Notes: generated from the letters alone by a model not told the origin. A DNA stretch of 64,000 bases from Pseudomonas sp. KUIN-1 (GCF_009176725.1 NZ_AP020337.1:5153501-5217500), one strand, 5' to 3'. Shown: positions 42,005 to 50,487, counted from the stretch's first letter. Translations and numbers: made by a program.

Positions 42005-43135
42005 ATGCGCCTTTCCGAATTCATCGTTATTCATGTGGATCGCATCGTCGATGAATGGGAAGACTTCGCCAGAACCCTGAAACCGGCGGCAGAAACGATG
42101 ACCAAGGCCGAGCTGCGGGATCATGCCAGGTCGATTTTGCTCGCCGCCGCACGGGACATGAAGACCGCGCAGAGCAAAAGCGAGGAGATTGCCAAGGCCA
42201 GAGGCGAAGAGCTGAACAAGACGCCAAGCCTGGATGAAGCAGCCAGCAGCCATGGCGAGTTGCGCCATGAGGTCGGTTTTGATCTGGTGCAGATGACTTC
42301 GGAGTTTCGCCATCTGCGCGCCAGCGTCATCCGCCTCTGGGTAGAAAGCCTGGCAGCGCCGCAACTGGCTGATTTTCAGGACGTGATTCGCTTCAACGAA
42401 GCCATCGACGAGGCGCTTGCCGAATCCACCGCGGCCTATGCGGAACGGGTTGGCCGCTCACGGGATATCTTTCTTGCCATTCTCGGTCACGATCTGCGCG
42501 CACCGCTGCAGGCCGTCAGCATGTCCACCGAGTTGCTGGCACGCAAAATAACGCTGGACGAAAAAACCCAGTCCTATGTTTCACGTATCCAGACCAGCAC
42601 CCGCCATATGGGCTCGATGGTCAGCGATCTGCTGGAGTTCGTACGCAGTCGTCTGGGCGCCGGGCTGCCGGTGGAACGCAAATACATGGACCTGGCCAGC
42701 GCCTGCCGCGAGGCGATCGAAGAAGCCTGTGCAGGGCGACCGGACTCTGCTCCGGTGCTGAACGTAGAAGGCAACACCAAGGGCCACTGGGACGCCGGGC
42801 GGATCAGCCAGATGCTGCAAAACCTGATCGGCAATGCCCTGCAGCATGGTGCGGCCAGTCACGAGATAACGGTGACAGTCACGGGCGCCGAGAAAGCCGT
42901 GATATTGGTGGTACACAACGAAGGCAAACCGATTGCCGAAGACGCTATCGGGACGATTTTCGATCCGCTGGTGCGCAGCACCGAGGAAAACAGCGAAACA
43001 CGCGGCACGTCGACCAGCCTGGGCCTGGGCCTGTTCATCGTCAAGGAAGTGGTCAACGCCCACGGCGGCAGCATCACTGTGACCTCGACCATTGGTGAGG
43101 GCACGACCTTCAATGTGGTGCTGCCGAAAAACTGA
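42005..43135 (+). CDS. Sensor histidine kinase with RsbRD-type N-terminal domain
   Basis: This 376-residue cytoplasmic kinase has no membrane helix. Residues ~10-145 look like an RsbRD_N / RsbT co-antagonist-type helical sensor domain (VDEWEDFARTL, FRHLRASVIRLW, FNEAIDEALAESTAAYAERV), followed by HisKA with H162 in LGHDLRAPLQA and a complete HATPase_c (N-box LIGNALQHG, G1-like NEGKPI, G2 SLGLGLFIVKEVV). No response regulator is adjacent. Its partner and signal are unknown. It is divergent from the cysteine-less thioredoxin-fold genes across ~160 bases. Confidence 0.85.
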   Translation: MRLSEFIVIHVDRIVDEWEDFARTLKPAAETMTKAELRDHARSILLAAARDMKTAQSKSEEIAKARGEELNKTPSLDEAASSHGELRHEVGFDLVQMTSEFRHLRASVIRLWVESLAAPQLADFQDVIRFNEAIDEALAESTAAYAERVGRSRDIFLAILGHDLRAPLQAVSMSTELLARKITLDEKTQSYVSRIQTSTRHMGSMVSDLLEFVRSRLGAGLPVERKYMDLASACREAIEEACAGRPDSAPVLNVEGNTKGHWDAGRISQMLQNLIGNALQHGAASHEITVTVTGAEKAVILVVHNEGKPIAEDAIGTIFDPLVRSTEENSETRGTSTSLGLGLFIVKEVVNAHGGSITVTSTIGEGTTFNVVLPKN

Positions 43136-43145
43136 CCGGGGCTGA

Positions 43146-43182
43146 CTGCCTGCTGATACGGGTGCCGCATCAGCCCAGGCAG
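43146..43182. terminator. Bidirectional hairpin between convergent kinase and cbpA genes
   Basis: CTGCCTG and CTGAT arms pair with ATCAG and CAGGCAG around a small loop, in the 75-base gap between two stop codons. It probably ends transcription from both sides. Confidence 0.6.
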
Positions 43183-43210
43183 AAAAGACCGAGTCGCAAG
43201 ACTGCTCCGC

Positions 43211-44155
43211 TCAACCCTTCCACTGCGCACGGGGATCGAACGAAGAACTGTCGGCCAGTTTCTGCCAGAGCGCCCGCGTAGCCTCGTCGGTGTGCTTGGG
43301 CACGACGATTTTCAACTGCGCATAAAGATCGCCGCGTTCGCCACTCTTGTTCATCAAGCCGTTACCCTTGATCCGCAGACGCTGACCGTTCTGACTGTCC
43401 GGGCGGATGGTCAGGTTGAGCCTGCTGGTCAGCGTCGGCACGGCGACCTTGGTGCCCAGCACGGCTTCCCAGGGAGCCAGCGGCACGGTGATGACCAGAT
43501 CATGGCCTTCGACCTCGAACAGCGGGTGCGGGGCCAGGCGAATGATCAGGTACAAATCGCCATTGGCACCACCGCCTACGCCCGGCGCGCCCTGCCCCTT
43601 GAGGCGAATACGCTCGCCATCGACGACGCCCGCGGGAATCTTCACGTTCAGGGTCTTGGTGATATCACTCATGCGCTGCCCGTTGGGGCTGTGCTGCGGC
43701 ACCTTGAAGCTGACCTGCTTGGATTCCCCCGACAGGGTTTCTTCGAGAAACACCGCCAGTTCCATCTCCACGTCCTGCCCGGTACGCCCCGGGTTGCGGG
43801 TACGCCCGCCCTGCTGCGGCCGGCCACCGAAAATGGAGCTGAAAAACTCCGAGAAGTCTGCCGTTTCCTCGAACCCGCCTGCCCCGGCGCCTGCGCGGCT
43901 TTGCCAGCCCGGCGGAGTCTGGAACGGGCGGCCCTGACGACCGTATTTGCGCAGCTCATCATACTCGGCGCGCTTTTCAGGGCTGCTGAGTACCTCATAG
44001 GCTTCGGAAGCTTCCTTGAACTTGTCTTCGGCGCCTGCCTCCTTGCTGACGTCCGGGTGATACTTGCGCGCGAGTTTGCGATAGGCGGTCTTGATCGCCT
44101 TGTCGTCCGCAGTCGGCTCCACGGCAAGTATCTTGTAGTAGTCTTTGAAATCCAT
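43211..44155 (-). CDS. cbpA: DnaJ-family co-chaperone, CbpA-like (curved DNA-binding protein)
   Basis: The 314-residue protein has an N-terminal J domain with HPD at residues 33-35 (KYHPDVS), a G/F-rich linker with FFSSIFGGRPQQGGRTRNPGRTG, and two C-terminal beta domains without the DnaJ zinc finger, as in CbpA. It should stimulate DnaK ATPase and may bind curved DNA. The usual partner cbpM is not next to it. Instead it is divergent from a YegD-like Hsp70 gene, a possible functional pair. The start at 44155 (MDFKDYYKIL) follows the family. The ribosome site is weak. Confidence 0.9.
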   Translation of the reverse strand: MDFKDYYKILAVEPTADDKAIKTAYRKLARKYHPDVSKEAGAEDKFKEASEAYEVLSSPEKRAEYDELRKYGRQGRPFQTPPGWQSRAGAGAGGFEETADFSEFFSSIFGGRPQQGGRTRNPGRTGQDVEMELAVFLEETLSGESKQVSFKVPQHSPNGQRMSDITKTLNVKIPAGVVDGERIRLKGQGAPGVGGGANGDLYLIIRLAPHPLFEVEGHDLVITVPLAPWEAVLGTKVAVPTLTSRLNLTIRPDSQNGQRLRIKGNGLMNKSGERGDLYAQLKIVVPKHTDEATRALWQKLADSSSFDPRAQWKG

Positions 44156-44482
44156 GTAACGATCACCCATCCGAATTATCCGGCAAAGCCAGATACGCTG
44201 GCGTCACGCGCCCAGCTCCCTCTGTCACGAGGCATCTGGATTACCTAACGTCGAAAAATATACAGATAGACCAGCCGCCTTTGCCGGCGGGTCGATAGCT
44301 CGACAACATAGTGTCCGACAACAGGGTCTACCGAGAATTTCTACAAGATTGGGGGTAACGGGCCTCAGTTCAAGCCTTGGCCGCAAATACAGCCAGGTAA
44401 ATATAAGCGACGTGTCGCGCTACGCAATTTGCCCGCGCTGACATAAACTGCGCGGCCGTTTTTTGACTGGAACGTAAAAGAC
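44156..44482. promoter_or_regulatory. Divergent promoter region between cbpA and the YegD-like gene
   Basis: These 327 bases contain no gene I can support. The region is noticeably more AT-rich than its neighbours in places (TCGAAAAATATACAGATAGA near 44252), which fits promoters for both flanking genes. No specific sigma site was identified with confidence. Confidence 0.4.
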
Positions 44483-45748
44483 ATGAATGACCAATCCCCG
44501 GCCCGTGCCTGCGGTATCGATTTCGGCACGTCCAACTCCACTGTCGGCTGGCAACGACCCGGCATGGAATCGTTGATCGCGCTGGAGGACGACAAGATTA
44601 CCCTGCCTTCGGTGGTGTTCTTCAATATGGAAGAGCGCCGCCCGGTGTATGGCCGCCTGGCGCTGCACGAGTATCTGGAAGGCTATGAAGGCCGCCTGAT
44701 GCGCTCGCTCAAAAGCCTGCTGGGCTCCAAGCTGATCAAGCATGACACCAGCGTGCTGGGCACAGCGATGCCGTTCAAGGATTTGCTGGCCCTGTTTATC
44801 GGCGAGCTGAAAAAGCGCGCGGAGCAAACGGCCGGCCGCGAATTCGAGCAGGTCGTGCTGGGCCGTCCGGTGCATTTTGTCGATGACGACGCACAGGCCG
44901 ATCAGGAAGCCGAAGACACGCTGGCTGAAGTGGCGCGCAAGATCGGCTTCAAGGACGTGTCCTTCCAGTTCGAGCCCATCGCGGCGGCCTTCGATTACGA
45001 GTCCACCATCCAGGACGAAGAACTGGTGCTGATCGTCGACATTGGCGGCGGTACCTCGGACTTTTCGCTGGTGCGTCTGTCGCCCGAGCGACGCCAGCAC
45101 GATGATCGCCAGCAGGACATCCTCGCCACCGGTGGCGTGCACATCGGCGGGACCGACTTCGACAAGCAGTTGAGCCTGCAAGGCGTGATGCCGCTGTTCG
45201 GTTATGGCAGCCGCATGAAAAGCGGTGCGTACATGCCGACCAGCCACCATATGAACCTGGCGACCTGGCACACCATCAACGCCGTGTACTCGCAAAAGTC
45301 GCAACTGGCCCTGGGCAGCATGCGCTACGACATCGAAGACACCGGCGGCATCGATCGCCTGTTCAAACTGATCGAACAGCGCGCCGGGCACTGGCTGGCC
45401 ATGGAAGTGGAAGAAACCAAGATCCAGCTGACCCACGCCGACAGCCGTCACCTGCTCATGGATCGAGTGGAAGCCGGACTGAGCGTGGACCTGAGCCGGG
45501 TGATGTTCGAAGCAGCGATCGACGCCCAGCTTGAGCGCGTGCGCAACAGCGTGACGAACTTGCTGAACGATGCGGGAGTGAGTGTCGAACAGGTCAGCAC
45601 GGTGTTCTTCACCGGCGGTTCAAGCGGCATCCCGGCCCTGCGCAACAGCGTCTCGGACATGCTGCCCAACGCACGCCACGTCGAAGGCAACATCTTCGGC
45701 AGCATCGGCAGCGGCCTGGCCATCGAAGCGAAGAAGCGTTACGGCTAG
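44483..45748 (+). CDS. yegD: Hsp70-family protein, YegD-like
   Basis: The 421-residue product contains the Hsp70 ATPase fold (CGIDFGTSNSTVGW phosphate-1, VDIGGGTSDFSLVRL phosphate-2, FFTGGSSGIPALRNSV adenosine motif) but stops before any canonical substrate-binding domain, matching the length of YegD-type truncated Hsp70s. The function is unknown, probably a specialised chaperone. It is divergently arranged with cbpA. A REP pair follows. Confidence 0.88.
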   Translation: MNDQSPARACGIDFGTSNSTVGWQRPGMESLIALEDDKITLPSVVFFNMEERRPVYGRLALHEYLEGYEGRLMRSLKSLLGSKLIKHDTSVLGTAMPFKDLLALFIGELKKRAEQTAGREFEQVVLGRPVHFVDDDAQADQEAEDTLAEVARKIGFKDVSFQFEPIAAAFDYESTIQDEELVLIVDIGGGTSDFSLVRLSPERRQHDDRQQDILATGGVHIGGTDFDKQLSLQGVMPLFGYGSRMKSGAYMPTSHHMNLATWHTINAVYSQKSQLALGSMRYDIEDTGGIDRLFKLIEQRAGHWLAMEVEETKIQLTHADSRHLLMDRVEAGLSVDLSRVMFEAAIDAQLERVRNSVTNLLNDAGVSVEQVSTVFFTGGSSGIPALRNSVSDMLPNARHVEGNIFGSIGSGLAIEAKKRYG

Positions 45749-46025
45749 TCATGTGCCTATCGTGGGAATGCCCTTCGTGATGCTCCGCGTCACAGATCGC
45801 TGATCTTGTGGGAGCGAGCTTGCTCGCGAAGACGGATTACCTGATCAATGGATGTCCAGCGGCTGCACGGGCCTCTTCGTGAGCAAGCTCACTCCCACGG
45901 GCGGGAGTGTTTCGAGCCATGTGGATGCTCTGCAGCACCGCAGACGTAGAGCGTCCAGAACTGCATGCCAACACGGTGAACTGGCACGATAGGCGTTCTT
46001 TCGGACGCCTATCTACGCAAGCGCC
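45749..46025. repeat. Gap with a REP pair and degenerate Pseudomonas repeat fragments
   Basis: The core is a facing REP pair at 45805-45899 (GTGGGAGCGAGCTTGCTCGCG and GAGCAAGCTCACTCCCAC). On either side lie fragments such as CGTGGGAATGCCC and GCTCCGCGTCAC (45761-45793), which resemble a dispersed pseudomonad intergenic repeat. No gene is apparent in the gap. Confidence 0.75.
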
Positions 46026-47036
46026 CTAGACCAACCCTTCCTTCTGCAACTCGCTCTTCAGGTACGCATAGTAAATCGGCCCTGCGACCACACCCGGCAG
46101 GCCGAATGCGGCTTCGAACAGCAGCATCGCCAGCAGCAACTCCCACGACTTGGCATTGATCTGCCCGCCCACGATGCGCGCATTGAGGAAGTACTCGACC
46201 TTGTGGATCACGATCAGGTAGCCCAGCGCAGCCAGTGCGACCCAGATCGAGATGGACATGCCGACGATGAAGATCAGGGTGTTGGACATCAGGTTACCCA
46301 CCACCGGCAACAGGCCGAGCAGGAAGGTCATGATGATCAGGGTCTTGGTCAGCGGCAGGTGAATCCCGCACAGCGGCAGCACGACGGCCAGAAATACCGA
46401 CGTAAACGCGGTGTTGAGCAGGGAAATCTTGATCTGGGCGAAAACGATGTTGCGAAACGCCCGGCTGACCAGGTACAGCCGATCGAACAGCGCGGCTGCC
46501 AGCGGCTTGCGCGCATGCACATCGGAGATACGCTGCAAGGCAATGATCGCGCCCAGCACCATGCCGATCAGCATGGTGACGAACATGTGCGCCGCGCCCT
46601 TGCCGATCAATTGCAACTCGCCGACGTGTTTCTGCAGCCACTGCCCGAGCGAAACCTGAAACTCCGCGGCGCTGGCAGGCAGATAGGCATCGATGAACGG
46701 TGGCAACTGACCACGCGCGCGATCGACCAGGGTCATGAACTTGTCGAGCGAGGCTCCGGGGTTTTCGGCTTCATGCAGCACAAAACTGATGGCCCCGGCA
46801 AAAATCAGCGTCAGCAGGCTGACCACCAGCGTGCCAAGCAGCGCGACAGCCAGCCAGCGCGCCCGTTCGCCGGAGATCAGACGTTGCAGCTTGGGGGTCA
46901 ACATGTTGACCAGCTCGAACACCAACAGTCCGGCCAGCAGGCTGGGCAATAACTTGAATGGCAACACCAATAACAGACCGCCAAATACAAGAATCCAGCT
47001 GGCTATTAACACCTGACGCGCAGAAAACGTTGGCAT
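46026..47036 (-). CDS. AI-2E family transporter (PerM/YdiK-like permease)
   Basis: This 336-residue integral membrane protein has about seven to eight helices and the AI-2E family layout: paired N-terminal helices (VLIASWILVFGGLLLVLPFKLLPSLLAGLLVFELVNML), a periplasmic helical segment (~residues 90-145) and the C-terminal block with IMTFLLGLLPVVGNLMSNTLIFIVGM and a LLFEAAFGLPGVVAGPIYYAYLK end. Substrates vary in the family, so quorum-signal export should not be assumed. GAGG precedes the ATG. Confidence 0.88.
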   Translation of the reverse strand: MPTFSARQVLIASWILVFGGLLLVLPFKLLPSLLAGLLVFELVNMLTPKLQRLISGERARWLAVALLGTLVVSLLTLIFAGAISFVLHEAENPGASLDKFMTLVDRARGQLPPFIDAYLPASAAEFQVSLGQWLQKHVGELQLIGKGAAHMFVTMLIGMVLGAIIALQRISDVHARKPLAAALFDRLYLVSRAFRNIVFAQIKISLLNTAFTSVFLAVVLPLCGIHLPLTKTLIIMTFLLGLLPVVGNLMSNTLIFIVGMSISIWVALAALGYLIVIHKVEYFLNARIVGGQINAKSWELLLAMLLFEAAFGLPGVVAGPIYYAYLKSELQKEGLV

Positions 47037-47224
47037 AGACCCTCAACGGGCAACACAAGGAAGGTGGGCAGTCTGCCAGCCTTCGCAGTCCAGAACCAGT
47101 GATCCGAAAGCGCTAAAAAACAAGCCGCAACCATCTGCCCGATGATCGGCTCGAGAACGGCGCGAAAGTGCAGTGTTTACTGCACCCGCGCCGGTTACCT
47201 GCAGCAAGGAGGCCGGCTGAAAAA

Positions 47225-47515
47225 TTATTTCTTCTTGAGACAATCGCTCATGAAACTCTTGCGCGCGTCACCCTTGAGCGCCTGAGTGCTGGCAGTCGCG
47301 TTGCAGGTTTTCATCTTCTCCTGCTGGGTGGCCGCCGGCGGCGGTGCCGCTTTCAGGCAAGTGCTCATGAACGTCTTGCGCTCATCGCCCTTCAGCGACT
47401 TCGCGCTGGCGTCGGCATTGCAGGTGGTCATTTTGTTCTGCTGCGCGGTCGCAGCGAAACCCTGGGCAGACAACATCAAGCCTACGAGCAACACAGGAAT
47501 ACCGAGCTTGTTCAT
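47225..47515 (-). CDS. psiF: PsiF repeat protein
   Basis: This 96-residue secreted protein has a signal peptide (MNKLGIPVLLVGLMLSAQGFA) and two PsiF repeats, each with MxxCNAxAxxxxLKGDxRKxFMSxCLK. The four cysteines suggest one disulfide per repeat. PsiF was named as a phosphate-starvation-inducible protein in E. coli, and its function is unknown. The ATG at 47515 was selected because only this start gives a signal peptide. Confidence 0.88.
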   Translation of the reverse strand: MNKLGIPVLLVGLMLSAQGFAATAQQNKMTTCNADASAKSLKGDERKTFMSTCLKAAPPPAATQQEKMKTCNATASTQALKGDARKSFMSDCLKKK

Positions 47516-47667
47516 CGATCCACTCTCCAGATCCACTGCACCGGGCGGCACAGGCTGAGAGTCAGTGTAGTCAGCGTCTGCGCTCTGTGACGGGACACCG
47601 GACATCGCCGCTGGCATTCTCGACAAACAGGCGGATAATTACGCCTCGCTTTAACGATGATCCCCTC

Positions 47668-48549
47668 ATGCAATACGCTTTCCCGCTGATTACCGTCCTT
47701 ATCTGGGCGATCAACACAGCTGTCACCAAGGCGTCTGCCGGGGTGATCTTTCCGGCTGAAATAGGCTTTTATCGCTGGGCGCTGGCAGGCTTGCTGTTCA
47801 CGCCGTTCATGCTCGGGCCGGTGTGGGCGAACCGCGCGGCGATCAAACCGGTACTGGGCAAGATCTTCATTCTGGCCGTGCTTGGCACAGCGCTGTATCA
47901 GAGCCTGGCGTACTTCGCGGCCAGCCTGACGACGGCCACCAACATGGGGATCATTCAGTCGATGGTGCCGATGATGGCGCTGGGGCTGTCGATAGCCTGC
48001 CTCGGCACTCGCCTGACCTCGGGCGCGCTGCTGGGGGCAGTGCTGTCATTCACGGGGGTGCTGGTTGTGGTCTCGGCGGGCAATCCGGCCGGTCTGATCG
48101 AGCAGGGTGTCAATCGGGGCGATGCGATGGTGCTGGTGGCCGCCGCGTCGTATGCGGTCTATAGCACGCTGCTGAAGAAGTGGCAGTTGCGCCTGCCGCC
48201 CCTGCAGCTGCTTTACGTACAGATCCTGCTGGCGATTATGGTTTTGCTGCCGCCGTTCATGCTGTCGGCGAAAACCGGCCTGAATGCGAGCAACCTCCCG
48301 ATGGTGCTGTATGCAGCGATTCCAACGTCGATGCTCGCGCCGTGGTTGTGGATGACCTCGATCATGCGCCTGGGTCCCAGCCGCACAACACTGTTCTTCA
48401 ACCTGATGCCCATCGCCACGGCCTTGATTGCCGCGGCGACACTGGGCGAGCAACTGGCGCTCTATCACCTGTTCGGCGGAGCGCTGACCCTGTGCGGCGT
48501 CATCCTCGCGGAACGCTGGACGACGCCGCTGCGGTCAGGTGCGGATTAG
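47668..48549 (+). CDS. EamA/DMT-family exporter
   Basis: This 293-residue protein has ten hydrophobic helices in two EamA halves (FPLITVLIWAINTAVTKASAGVIFPAEIGFYRWALAGLLF and ...AMVLVAAASYAVYSTLLKKW). It resembles drug/metabolite exporters such as RhaT/YdcZ relatives. The substrate is unknown. The ATG at 47668 follows a short AT-rich leader. Its end overlaps by four bases the end of a small convergent gene. Confidence 0.88.
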   Translation: MQYAFPLITVLIWAINTAVTKASAGVIFPAEIGFYRWALAGLLFTPFMLGPVWANRAAIKPVLGKIFILAVLGTALYQSLAYFAASLTTATNMGIIQSMVPMMALGLSIACLGTRLTSGALLGAVLSFTGVLVVVSAGNPAGLIEQGVNRGDAMVLVAAASYAVYSTLLKKWQLRLPPLQLLYVQILLAIMVLLPPFMLSAKTGLNASNLPMVLYAAIPTSMLAPWLWMTSIMRLGPSRTTLFFNLMPIATALIAAATLGEQLALYHLFGGALTLCGVILAERWTTPLRSGAD

Positions 48550-48779
48550 ACAGTCGCGCTGCCTTCGCTGCCCTCCAGGCTGTGAATCGACACGTCGGTG
48601 ATGCCGGCGGCAAGCGGCAGGCCGGCTTCACCCATTGGAAGCTCGTCCAGTTCTACGTGATGCTTGAGCGCCAGTTCGTGCACCACTTCAATGATAGGCA
48701 CGTCCAGATTCTCGATAATGTCTACGTGGTGCTCGCCGAGCAGGGTGTACTCGATCTCATACAGTTCTTTATCGCTCAT
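48546..48779 (-). CDS. Small conserved-looking acidic protein of unknown function
   Basis: This 77-residue protein (MSDKELYEIEYTLLGEHHVDIIENLDVPIIEVVHELALKHHVELDELPMG...) has alternating hydrophobic and acidic residues, no membrane segment and no recognisable domain. AGGA lies eight bases before the ATG. It is convergent with the EamA gene. The good ribosome site and non-random composition support it as real. The function is unknown. Confidence 0.65.
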   Translation of the reverse strand: MSDKELYEIEYTLLGEHHVDIIENLDVPIIEVVHELALKHHVELDELPMGEAGLPLAAGITDVSIHSLEGSEGSATV

Positions 48780-49087
48780 CGCATCTTCCTGGCCGTCACA
48801 GAGGAGCGGCTGATTAACGAACTACGGTCCGACAACCGATGACCGAGCCCAAGGCTGAGCAAAACGCTCAACCATGCCATCAGATTGACCTCGGCCTTTG
48901 GGGAACGTGCGAGGAATATTCAAAGCGCTTTTCATGCCCGAGCGTCATGGCGTTCGGGCGTTCAGCAGCGGCATCAGGGTGGATGCAAGGTACTGCCTCA
49001 TCGCCATCTTTTTTTCGAACTCTTGGACCCCTCCCGGCTCCAAGGCATACCGGGCCAAAACCGGCTCTGACATGTGGAGCAACAACG
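48780..49087. other. Intergenic leader upstream of osmE
   Basis: This 308-base gap has no gene I can support. It contains a GCCCGA/TTCGGGC hairpin at about 48934-48958 and, nearer osmE, an AlgU-type promoter listed separately. Confidence 0.5.
49017..49043 (+). promoter_or_regulatory. AlgU/sigma-E-type promoter of osmE
   Basis: GAACTC, a 16-base spacer, and TCCAA match the P. aeruginosa AlgU (sigma-22) pattern GAACTT-N16/17-TCtgA well. It lies about 45 bases before the osmE start. osmE is an AlgU-regulon gene in P. aeruginosa, which supports the call. Confidence 0.7.
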
Positions 49088-49426
49088 ATGTACAAAAAAC
49101 TCTTCGCGGCGACCTTTGTATTGGCGACGATGGCTGGCTGCAGCAACACAACCGTGCAGAACCCGGTGGACTACGTCACTTATCGCAACGAGCCGCTGGT
49201 CAAGCAGGTCGAGAACGGCATGACGCGCCAGCAGGTCCTGACCATCGGCGGTGAACCGTCGAGCACCATCGAGCGCAAGGTCAACCCGGGCACTTGCAAC
49301 AACTACGTCATGAACAAGGACGGCCACAAACAGGTTTACCACGTCAGCTTCAACAGCGACGGGCGTGTGACCAACAAAGGTTTCATGACTTGCGAACAAC
49401 GCGAGAAGAACGAAAAAGCGATGTAA
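49088..49426 (+). CDS. osmE: Osmotically inducible lipoprotein OsmE
   Basis: This 112-residue outer-membrane lipoprotein of the SmpA/OmlA-like fold has a lipobox at ATMAGC (MYKKLFAATFVLATMAGC) and OsmE motifs VKQVENGMTRQQVLTIGGEPSSTIERKVNPGTCNNYVMNKDGHKQVYHVSFNSDGRVTNKGFMTC. The ATG at 49088 follows GTGGAG. An AlgU-type promoter precedes it and a strong terminator follows, so it is a single-gene unit induced by envelope or osmotic stress. Confidence 0.92.
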   Translation: MYKKLFAATFVLATMAGCSNTTVQNPVDYVTYRNEPLVKQVENGMTRQQVLTIGGEPSSTIERKVNPGTCNNYVMNKDGHKQVYHVSFNSDGRVTNKGFMTCEQREKNEKAM

Positions 49427-49446
49427 TCAAAACGCAGGCACAAACA

Positions 49447-49484
49447 AAAAGCCCGAGGCATGAATGCCTCGGGCTTTTTGTTGA
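49447..49484 (+). terminator. Intrinsic terminator after osmE
   Basis: AAAAAGCCCGAGGCAT pairs with ATGCCTCGGGCTTTTT around a tiny loop, 20 bases past the osmE stop. It is nearly a perfect palindrome and can terminate in both directions. Confidence 0.93.
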
Positions 49485-49495
49485 ATGCTTTTTTA

Positions 49496-49636
49496 GGATC
49501 TGTACGAAAAGTGGCTGCGCTCGGTGATGCTTCGTTAAAAACAGGCTCGGAATGCTCATTTACAACACGTAGACTCCGCTTCCTCGCCTGTTTTTGCCTC
49601 GCCTGACCTTCGCTCGCCGACTTTTCGTACAGAGCC
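49496..49636. mobile_element. MITE-like element, 141 bp, TA target duplication
   Basis: The ends are inverted repeats, GGATCTGTACGAAAAGT at the left and the reverse complement of GGCTCTGTACGAAAAGT at the right (16 of 17 match), and pairing continues into GTGG/GTCGG. TA dinucleotides flank it (49494-49495 and 49637-49638), as for Tc1/mariner (IS630-type) insertions. The interior has no reading frame of note, so it is non-autonomous and would need a transposase elsewhere. Its right edge coincides with the stop codon of a 28-aa gene. Confidence 0.8.
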
Positions 49637-49722
49637 TAGAAAACCAGCTTGAACAGGGCGATAACCACGACCAGGCCGATCAGAAAGATGATGCCAACGG
49701 TGCTTCCCAGGAACTTGAGCAT
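49636..49722 (-). CDS. 28-residue single-helix membrane microprotein
   Basis: The frame encodes MLKFLGSTVGIIFLIGLVVV followed by IALFKLVF, essentially one membrane helix with lysines at both ends. GGAG lies seven bases before the ATG. It is too short for standard gene calling. Its TAG stop uses the TA target duplication plus the last base of the MITE-like element, and before insertion the stop would have been TAA, so the protein is unchanged. The function is unknown. It lies between osmE and the ferritin-like gene. Confidence 0.72.
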   Translation of the reverse strand: MLKFLGSTVGIIFLIGLVVVIALFKLVF

Positions 49723-49929
49723 TGTGTATCTCCACGATTTATTTGGGTCTCAAGGTTGGGACCGCGAGGCTCAGCACTCGTTTCTTATATTTTTACATTC
49801 AGTCACAACCTTGCGCACCTGCGAAAATCCGATAAAACTTTTTCCCTTCTCCAGCACTCACAACCCTTGCTGATCCTGCCGGGCAATACACAGAGCGAGA
49901 CAGCAAAACCTGATGAGTCCTGGAGATAA

Positions 49930-50472
49930 ATGATGAATTCTGCACCGCAATCACAGCTTTCCGATGTAAATACTCTGCGCCAGCGCGCACGCCAGAACGT
50001 TGAGGATGGTGCTGTGACTCAAGGCTACAGCGCTGACCGCGAAACGGTCCTGCGCCTGCTCAATGAATCGCTGGCTACCGAGCTGGTCTGTGTGCTGCGC
50101 TACAAGCGCCACTACTACATGGCGTCGGGCCTCAAAGCGAGCGTCGCGGCAGCCGAGTTTCTGGAGCACGCAGAACAGGAAGCGCAGCACGCTGACAAAC
50201 TGGCCGAGCGTATCGTGCAACTGGGCGGCGAGCCGGAGTTCAACCCGGACACGCTGTCGAAAAACTCCCACGCGCAGTACGTGGCTGGCAACACGCTGAA
50301 GGAAATGGTCTACGAAGATCTGGTTGCCGAGCGCATCGCCGTCGACAGCTACCGCGAAATCATTCAATACCTCGGCGACAACGATCCGACGACCCGCCGC
50401 ATCTTCGAAGAAATCCTTGCTCAGGAAGAAGAGCACGCCGATGACATGGCAGACATTCTGAACGATCTGTAA
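49930..50472 (+). CDS. Ferritin-like/bacterioferritin-family protein
   Basis: This 180-residue four-helix-bundle protein keeps a di-iron set: E in LNESLATELVCVLRYKRHYY, E and H in EFLEHAEQEAQHADKL, E in YEDLVAERIAVDSYREI and E-x-x-H in ILAQEEEHADDM. It resembles PA4880 (probable bacterioferritin) in length and context. The methionine that binds haem in true bacterioferritins is not evident. It probably stores iron or detoxifies iron and peroxide. A strong terminator follows. Confidence 0.87.
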   Translation: MMNSAPQSQLSDVNTLRQRARQNVEDGAVTQGYSADRETVLRLLNESLATELVCVLRYKRHYYMASGLKASVAAAEFLEHAEQEAQHADKLAERIVQLGGEPEFNPDTLSKNSHAQYVAGNTLKEMVYEDLVAERIAVDSYREIIQYLGDNDPTTRRIFEEILAQEEEHADDMADILNDL

Positions 50473-50487
50473 CGCGCGGCAGCAAAT

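Noticed and set aside
46026..47036. Autoinducer-2 exporter
   Set aside because: The AI-2E family name is historical, most members do not export AI-2, and no lsr or luxS context is present.
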